DNA from: Candidatus Omnitrophota bacterium
Lineage (GTDB): Bacteria > Omnitrophota > Gorgyraeia > 2-01-FULL-45-10
DNA: 64,000 bases
NCBI GenBank assembly: GCA_041650805.1
Contig: JBAZKM010000005.1
Location: 1 to 64,000, forward strand
Reading direction: 5' to 3'
The notes under the pieces were generated by a model. The model was given only the letters and a program-made list of their open reading frames with translations. It had not been told where the DNA came from and ran no database searches. Both the position numbers and the translations under genes were made by a program. Of this stretch, positions 58,406-64,000 are shown one piece after another; positions within the stretch are counted from its first letter, which is position 1; the number at the start of each line of letters is the position of its first letter.

Positions 58406-60223
58406 ATGTACATCCTGGGCATATCGGCGTTCTACCACGATTCCGCCGCCGCGCTGATAAAAGACGGCGATATAGTCGCGGCCGCCCAGGAAGAGAGGTT
58501 CACGAGAAAGAAGCACGACCAGTCATTCCCGTCAAACGCCGTAAGATTCTGCCTGGAGAAGGCCCACATCACCATCGGCGACATCAATTACGTCGCCTTC
58601 TACGACAAGCCCTTCATAAAATTCGAGCGCATACTCGAGACATATCTCGCCTATGCCCCGTACGGCGTCAGGTCCTTCGTGAAGGCGATCCCCATGTGGA
58701 TAAAGAAGAAGCTCTTCATGAAAGACCTCATGCAGAAAGAGCTCGGCTACAAGGGCGTGATAATATTCCCGGAACACCACGAATCCCACGCGGCGAGCGC
58801 CTTCTTCCCGTCGCCGTACCGCGAGGCGGCGATACTGACCATGGACGGGGTGGGGGAGTGGACGACGGCGAGTTTCGGCTCCGGGACCGGCAACACCATA
58901 TCGATAAGGTCGGAGATAAAGTTCCCCCATTCGCTCGGCCTCCTCTATTCGGCGTTCACATATTACACCGGTTTCAGGGTCAATTCGGGCGAATACAAAG
59001 TGATGGGCCTCGCCCCGTACGGGAGGCCCATATACCGGGACCTCATACTGAAGGAGCTGATAGACCTTAAAGAGGACGGTTCCTTCAAGCTGAAGATGAA
59101 ATACTTCAACTACTGCGCCGGCCTCACCATGACGAACCGGAAGTTCCATGCCCTTTTCGGCGGCCCGCCAAGGAAGCCGGAATCGAAACTGACACAGCGC
59201 GATATGGACCTGGCGCGGTCCGTGCAGGATGTCACCGAAGAGGTGATGCTGAAGATGGCCTGCCACGTCCGCAAGGTCACGGGAAAAGAGCACCTGGTGC
59301 TGGCCGGAGGCGTCTCCCTGAACTGCGTCGGTAACGGCAGGATATTGCGGGAGGGGCCGTTCAAAGGCGTATGGGTGCAGCCGGCGGCAGGCGACGCGGG
59401 CGGCGCGCTCGGCGCGGCCCTGTTCGTATGGTACCAGTACCTGGGCAACCCGCGTTCCGCGGACGACAGGCACGACTTCCAGAAAGGCTCGTTCCTCGGC
59501 CCCGATTACAGTAATTACGAGATAAAGAAGTTCCTGAGGGAGTGCGGCGCCCCGTACACGGAGCTCAGCGACCCGGAGATACCGGAGCGGATAGCGGACC
59601 TGGTCGCCTCCGAGAAGGTCATCGGCTGGTTCGAAGGTAGGATGGAATTCGGGCCGCGCGCGCTCGGGAGCCGCAGCATCATCGGCGACGCGCGTTCGCC
59701 GAAGATGCAGGAGGTGATGAACCTCAAGATAAAGTTCAGGGAGAGCTTCCGCCCGTTCGCGCCGTCTGTATTGGCCGAGAAGGTCTCCGACTATTTCGAG
59801 ATGGACGGTGAAAGCCCGTATATGCTCCTCGTTGCGCCGGTGAAGGCGTCGAGGAGGAGGCCGGTGAAGGGCGGGGAAGAGGAGCTCTTCGGCCTCGCCC
59901 GGCTGAATGTCGTACGGAGCGAGATCCCTGCCGTGACGCATGTCGACTATTCCGCCCGCGTCCAGACGGTGGACAGGGCCCGGCATCCCCGCTTTTATGA
60001 CATGGTAAAAAGGTTCTACGAAAAATACGGCTGTCCGGTGATAATAAATACCTCCTTTAACGTCAGGGGCGAACCGATAGTGGCCTCGCCGAAAGATGCG
60101 TACCTCTGCTTCATGCGCACCAATATGGACTACCTGATAATGGGCAACATGCTGCTTGAGAAGAAAGAACAGAAGCCGCTCGATAAGGATGTCGACTGGC
60201 TCAAAGAGTTCGAACTGGATTGA
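58406..60223 (+). CDS. NodU/CmcH-family carbamoyltransferase
   Basis: The 605-residue protein starts with ILGISAFYHDSAAALIKDGDIVAAAQEERF, the N-terminal Kae1-like ASKHA domain, and has HHESHAASAF and GVSLNCVGN motifs. The C-terminal part (about residues 400-580, FEGRMEFGPRALGSRSI and IINTSFNVRGEPIV) is the carbamoyltransferase C-terminal domain. The family transfers carbamoyl from carbamoyl phosphate to hydroxyls of sugars or antibiotics. With the following SxtJ-type gene and DUF5989 gene it forms a recurring three-gene set in many genomes, probably modifying a surface glycan or a secreted metabolite. Confidence 0.92.
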   Translation: MYILGISAFYHDSAAALIKDGDIVAAAQEERFTRKKHDQSFPSNAVRFCLEKAHITIGDINYVAFYDKPFIKFERILETYLAYAPYGVRSFVKAIPMWIKKKLFMKDLMQKELGYKGVIIFPEHHESHAASAFFPSPYREAAILTMDGVGEWTTASFGSGTGNTISIRSEIKFPHSLGLLYSAFTYYTGFRVNSGEYKVMGLAPYGRPIYRDLILKELIDLKEDGSFKLKMKYFNYCAGLTMTNRKFHALFGGPPRKPESKLTQRDMDLARSVQDVTEEVMLKMACHVRKVTGKEHLVLAGGVSLNCVGNGRILREGPFKGVWVQPAAGDAGGALGAALFVWYQYLGNPRSADDRHDFQKGSFLGPDYSNYEIKKFLRECGAPYTELSDPEIPERIADLVASEKVIGWFEGRMEFGPRALGSRSIIGDARSPKMQEVMNLKIKFRESFRPFAPSVLAEKVSDYFEMDGESPYMLLVAPVKASRRRPVKGGEEELFGLARLNVVRSEIPAVTHVDYSARVQTVDRARHPRFYDMVKRFYEKYGCPVIINTSFNVRGEPIVASPKDAYLCFMRTNMDYLIMGNMLLEKKEQKPLDKDVDWLKEFELD

Positions 60224-60225
60224 CC

Positions 60226-60645
60226 ATGATAATCTGGGATGAGATAAAGGCGATAAGGAGCGGCAAAAAGGAACTGCGCGAATTTGGTTTTACATTTGCG
60301 GTGATTTTTGCTATCTTAGGGGGCATAGTCCTCTGGAGGGGGAAGGGTTCATGGCCTTACCTCTTCACCGCCGCGGTTCTGTTTGGCATCCCTGCTGCGG
60401 CGCTGCCGGCGGTCCTCTTACCGCTCCAGAAGGCGTGGATGGCATTTTCCGTAGTCATCGGATTCTTCATGAGCCGGCTCGTCCTGGCGCTCTTATTCTA
60501 CGGTGTAGTGACCCCGATAGGGTTATTGATGAGGCTTACGGGTAAGGATATCCTGGACGAGCGGATAGACCGGGGGAAGGGGTCATACTGGCAGGATAGG
60601 CCTCCCGCGGCGAAGGACAGGGCAAGTTACGAAAAACAGTTCTAG
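60226..60645 (+). CDS. SxtJ-family membrane protein
   Basis: The protein of 139 residues has three or four hydrophobic helices and the SxtJ-like layout: an N-terminal RSGKKELREFGFTFA (about residues 12-26), a helix hairpin and a GVVTPIGLLMRLTGKD turn. Its tail contains a WQDRP segment. SxtJ is a small protein next to the carbamoyltransferase in saxitoxin-type clusters. It lies three bases after the carbamoyltransferase gene. The function is unknown, but a partner of the carbamoyltransferase is likely. Confidence 0.8.
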   Translation: MIIWDEIKAIRSGKKELREFGFTFAVIFAILGGIVLWRGKGSWPYLFTAAVLFGIPAAALPAVLLPLQKAWMAFSVVIGFFMSRLVLALLFYGVVTPIGLLMRLTGKDILDERIDRGKGSYWQDRPPAAKDRASYEKQF

Positions 60646-60654
60646 GAGGATGGC

Positions 60655-60813
60655 ATGGGTGCTATGGGGTTTTTAAAAGAGTTGTGGGAATTCATGAGGA
60701 TGCGGAAACGCTGGTGGCTCCTCCCGATAGTGATAATGCTCGTACTCCTGGGGCTCCTGATAGTATTTACGGAATCGAGCGCGGTAGCGCCGTTCATCTA
60801 TACGCTGTTCTGA
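60655..60813 (+). CDS. DUF5989 small membrane protein
   Basis: The 52-residue protein begins with MGAMGFLKELWEFMRMRKRWWLLP-like sequence, then a single membrane helix and the ending SSAVAPFIYTLF. This is the DUF5989 pattern, which regularly follows SxtJ and NodU-type carbamoyltransferase genes. A TAGGAGG site precedes the ATG. It probably sits in the membrane with SxtJ. Confidence 0.8.
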   Translation: MGAMGFLKELWEFMRMRKRWWLLPIVIMLVLLGLLIVFTESSAVAPFIYTLF

Positions 60814-60816
60814 TAT

Positions 60817-60848
60817 TAGGGTATAGGGTATAGGGTATGGGGGGTAGG
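60817..60848 (+). repeat. Heptanucleotide tandem repeat (TAGGGTA)
   Basis: Three perfect copies of TAGGGTA (60817-60837) are followed by degenerate GGGGTAGGG. The array lies directly in the ribosome-binding region of purN. Confidence 0.85.
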
Positions 60849-60851
60849 GAA

Positions 60852-61454
60852 ATGATGAATATTGCGGTATTGTGTTCGGGGAACGGGACGAACCTGCAGG
60901 CGATCATAGACGGCGTGAAGTCGGGTCACATACCGGCTTCCATAGCCCTCGTCGTGAGCGACAATAAGAAGGCGTTCGCCCTGGAACGCGCCCGCAAGGC
61001 CGGGATAGAGACGCTCGTCCTGGACCCGAAAGATTTCAAGTCCCGCGAAGATTTTGACCGCAAAATAGTGGAGGGGCTGAAGAAGAGAGAGGTCGGGCTT
61101 GTGGTCCTGGCCGGCTTCATGCGTCTCATGAGCCCGTATTTTATAAAGGAGTACAGGAACAGGGTCATCAATATACACCCGGCGCTCCTGCCGTCATTCA
61201 AAGGCACTCACGGCGTAAAGGACGCGCTGGAATACAGCGTAAAGATCTCCGGCGCGACAGTCCATTTCGTCGACGAGGAGCTCGACCACGGGCCTATCAT
61301 ACTGCAGTCTCCCGTAGAAGTGAAAGATGGCGATACGGAAGAGAGCCTGTGGCAGCGCATCCATGAAGAGGAGCACAAGATCTATCCCGAGGTGGTCAAA
61401 TTGTTCGCTGAAGGACGGCTCAGGGTGGAAGGTAGAAAGGTAATAATAAAATAG
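60852..61454 (+). CDS. purN: Phosphoribosylglycinamide formyltransferase
   Basis: The 200-residue protein has the PurN motifs: AVLCSGNGTNLQAIIDGV at the N-terminus, VLAGFMRL, and INIHPALLPSFKGTHG with the catalytic His, followed by GATVHFVDEELDHGPII (Asp). It transfers a formyl group from 10-formyl-THF to GAR in purine synthesis. The start at ATG 60852 or 60855 is supported by GGGG-rich sequence just upstream, part of a heptamer repeat. It precedes eno by 21 bp. Confidence 0.92.
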   Translation: MMNIAVLCSGNGTNLQAIIDGVKSGHIPASIALVVSDNKKAFALERARKAGIETLVLDPKDFKSREDFDRKIVEGLKKREVGLVVLAGFMRLMSPYFIKEYRNRVINIHPALLPSFKGTHGVKDALEYSVKISGATVHFVDEELDHGPIILQSPVEVKDGDTEESLWQRIHEEEHKIYPEVVKLFAEGRLRVEGRKVIIK

Positions 61455-63006
<1,552 letters not shown>

Positions 63007-63007
<1 letters not shown>

Positions 63008-63044
63008 GCTGTCAGCTATCAGCCGTCAGCTTTCAGCTAAAAGC
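63007..63044 (+). repeat. Heptanucleotide tandem repeat (AGCTNTC)
   Basis: Five degenerate units (AGCTGTC, AGCTATC, AGCCGTC, AGCTTTC, AGCTAAA) lie between the ftsB-like stop and the terminator. Confidence 0.8.
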
Positions 63045-63051
63045 AAAAAAG

Positions 63052-63080
63052 AAGGGGAAGCTTATTCGGCTTCCCCTTTT
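63052..63080 (+). terminator. Rho-independent terminator
   Basis: AAGGGGAAGC pairs with GCTTCCCCTT across TTATTCG, followed by TT and AAAA. It ends the purN-eno-ftsB transcript and may also act for the opposite strand tRNA. Confidence 0.8.
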
Positions 63081-63084
63081 AAAA

Positions 63085-63161
63085 TGGTAGCGGGGCTCCG
63101 ATTCGAACGGAGGACCTCAAGGTTATGAGCCTTGCGAGCTACCAGGCTGCTCTACCCCGCA
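63085..63161 (-). tRNA. tRNA-fMet (CAT), initiator
   Basis: A 77-base cloverleaf including encoded CCA lies on the minus strand: acceptor GCGGGG/CCCCGC with an unpaired U1:U72, A11:U24 in the D-stem and anticodon CAT. These are initiator features. The anticodon stem is CAAGG/CCTTG, so only two of the three conserved G-C pairs are present (29:41 is A-U). Confidence 0.92.
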
Positions 63162-63282
63162 ATGTGTATTGTATTATACAGACCTACCCGAAAAAATCAA
63201 GCAAAATTTTACAATAAATCCCCGCATTCTAACCAGGTTAGATATGGCAGGTTAGGAATGAAAAAATGCAGCTGGCTTTCTC

Positions 63283-63310
63283 TTGACTTAACGTCATTCT
63301 GTAGTATACT
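63283..63310 (+). promoter_or_regulatory. Probable sigma-70 promoter
   Basis: TTGACT (63283-63288), a 16-bp spacer and TATACT (63305-63310) lie about 50 bp before the ATG at 63358. Confidence 0.6.
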
Positions 63311-63357
63311 TATCAGGTTATCTTTAAAGAAGAATTATCACGTAATATGAACATAAT

Positions 63358-64000
63358 ATGACAATGCGAAATAAGTCCACAGTCCACAGTCCACAGTCCA
63401 CAAATATACTAGCGTATCGCTGGGCTAAAAAGCCCCTTGCGGCTTTTGTCGCGGGGGTCTTTCTCTTTACAGGTACCTTTGGCTATGCCGGGGATAGCCT
63501 CTCGCCCTCATTACGTTCCAGGATGGCCGGGTTCCAGGAGAAGTTCCTGGCCGGGGAGGTCCTGTTGTCCCATAAACGTGTCAATGAATATATAGAGAAC
63601 GCTTTCGCGGGCGGGGCGGCAAAGAGGGATGGGGAGACGATCGGGATCGGTAGTAGCAAATTTTACAGAGCCGGGCAGCTCGAATTCAACGAAGCAGAGG
63701 TCGTCTCCGTACCCGGACTGCTGGCAAAGGCGCGTCAGCCCGCGCATGTAGGGCTCGGCCGGGCCGCCGGCAGACCGACCATATACCTGGATGGCGGGTT
63801 ATATTATGATGAGGACCTGCGGCGGCACGAGGTCGACGAAGTGGTCCAATGGGAACTCTTACGGGGCAAGCTCAATTTGAGACCGCACCAGATGCGGCAA
63901 TGGATCCTCGACCATTTTGACCTTCCCGATGAAGATCTGAAGGGCACCGAATATGAAAGATCGGCCCCGGAACTTACCTCCGCCGCGATCGCAAGGAAAT
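63358..64000 (+). CDS. Secreted protein, N-terminal part (3' partial)
   Basis: The frame is open to the window end (about 214 residues visible). After a start at ATG 63358 (or 63364), residues 7-16 are encoded by a heptamer repeat (STVHSPQST). A hydrophobic export segment follows (about residues 27-44) and then GDSLSPSLRSR. The later part contains YLDGGLYY and HEVDEVVQWELLRG. I think proteins with this SLSPSLR type of start are common in Omnitrophota, but I cannot name the family or function. Confidence 0.6.
   Translation, partial: MTMRNKSTVHSPQSTNILAYRWAKKPLAAFVAGVFLFTGTFGYAGDSLSPSLRSRMAGFQEKFLAGEVLLSHKRVNEYIENAFAGGAAKRDGETIGIGSSKFYRAGQLEFNEAEVVSVPGLLAKARQPAHVGLGRAAGRPTIYLDGGLYYDEDLRRHEVDEVVQWELLRGKLNLRPHQMRQWILDHFDLPDEDLKGTEYERSAPELTSAAIARK
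63374..63401 (+). repeat. Heptanucleotide tandem repeat (AGTCCAC), 4 perfect copies
   Basis: Four identical AGTCCAC units lie within the first codons of the last gene. The same unit is at 11610-11637. Confidence 0.9.

Noticed and set aside
58532..59986. Long open frame of 484 codons on the minus strand
   Set aside because: It lies wholly antisense to the clear carbamoyltransferase gene and its translation is Arg/His/Leu-rich without motifs. It arises from the GC-biased codon pattern.

Overview
The window reads as chromosomal DNA of a Gram-negative-type, fairly GC-rich bacterium with an outer membrane. The evidence is polysaccharide export proteins, a beta-barrel protein, lipoproteins and two PEP-CTERM surface proteins. 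The dense use of ATA and AGG codons, the PEP-CTERM proteins, the small Cys-rich protein and the secreted protein beginning around DSLSPSLR suggest a candidate phylum such as Omnitrophota. That placement is inference from general impression, not from a marker gene.

Layout. Positions 1-390 are the tail of a surface protein made of perfect 129-bp repeats. Positions 440-20558 are mostly one long exopolysaccharide/O-antigen locus: methyltransferase, Wzx-like flippase, two O-antigen ligase/polymerase-like proteins, five glycosyltransferases counting the polyprenyl-phosphate sugar transferase, a radical SAM protein, a TPR-CBM protein, a SurA-like lipoprotein, HAMP and FecR proteins, an outer-membrane barrel, a Wza-type exporter and a Wzc-type tyrosine kinase. 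Positions 20571-26747 hold an AMMECR1-toroid protein, two small secreted proteins, a phosphate transport pair (DUF47-PiT), DedA, DUF2062 and thiol peroxidase. Positions 26751-33320 hold a very large beta-helix/LamG/repeat protein, a MEDS sensor protein behind a possible leader-peptide attenuator, a chagasin-like inhibitor and two PEP-CTERM proteins with a close match to a sigma-54 promoter. Positions 33435-39313 carry a PIF1-like helicase, a DnaQ-like exonuclease, small housekeeping or regulatory genes, a fragment of an M48 protease gene and an SPFH protein.

Positions 39328-49743 are an AT-rich accessory region. An AbiEi/AbiEii toxin-antitoxin pair sits between two copies of the SPFH gene's 3' end and between two 59-bp repeats. 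It is followed by a genomic island bounded by 129-bp direct repeats that include the 5' half of tRNA-Thr(CGT). The island carries an M.EcoRI-like methyltransferase with a DUF262-HNH nuclease, and a five-gene SIR2-HerA-KTSC-(Cas4/RecB-like)-(PD-D/ExK-like) operon. This is the most likely place for an undescribed defence system. No integrase is recognisable.

Positions 49782-64000 return to the GC-rich background: a phospholipase D-like protein, a flavoprotein, MsrA, a metzincin relative that has lost its zinc motif, an MFS transporter, a tiny Cys-rich protein, VanZ, an ion transporter, a thioredoxin with a CMPC site, a carbamoyltransferase-SxtJ-DUF5989 cassette, purN, eno, an FtsB-like protein, initiator tRNA and the start of a secreted protein. 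Short heptanucleotide tandem repeats recur at five places in the GC-rich part, three of them inside coding sequence.
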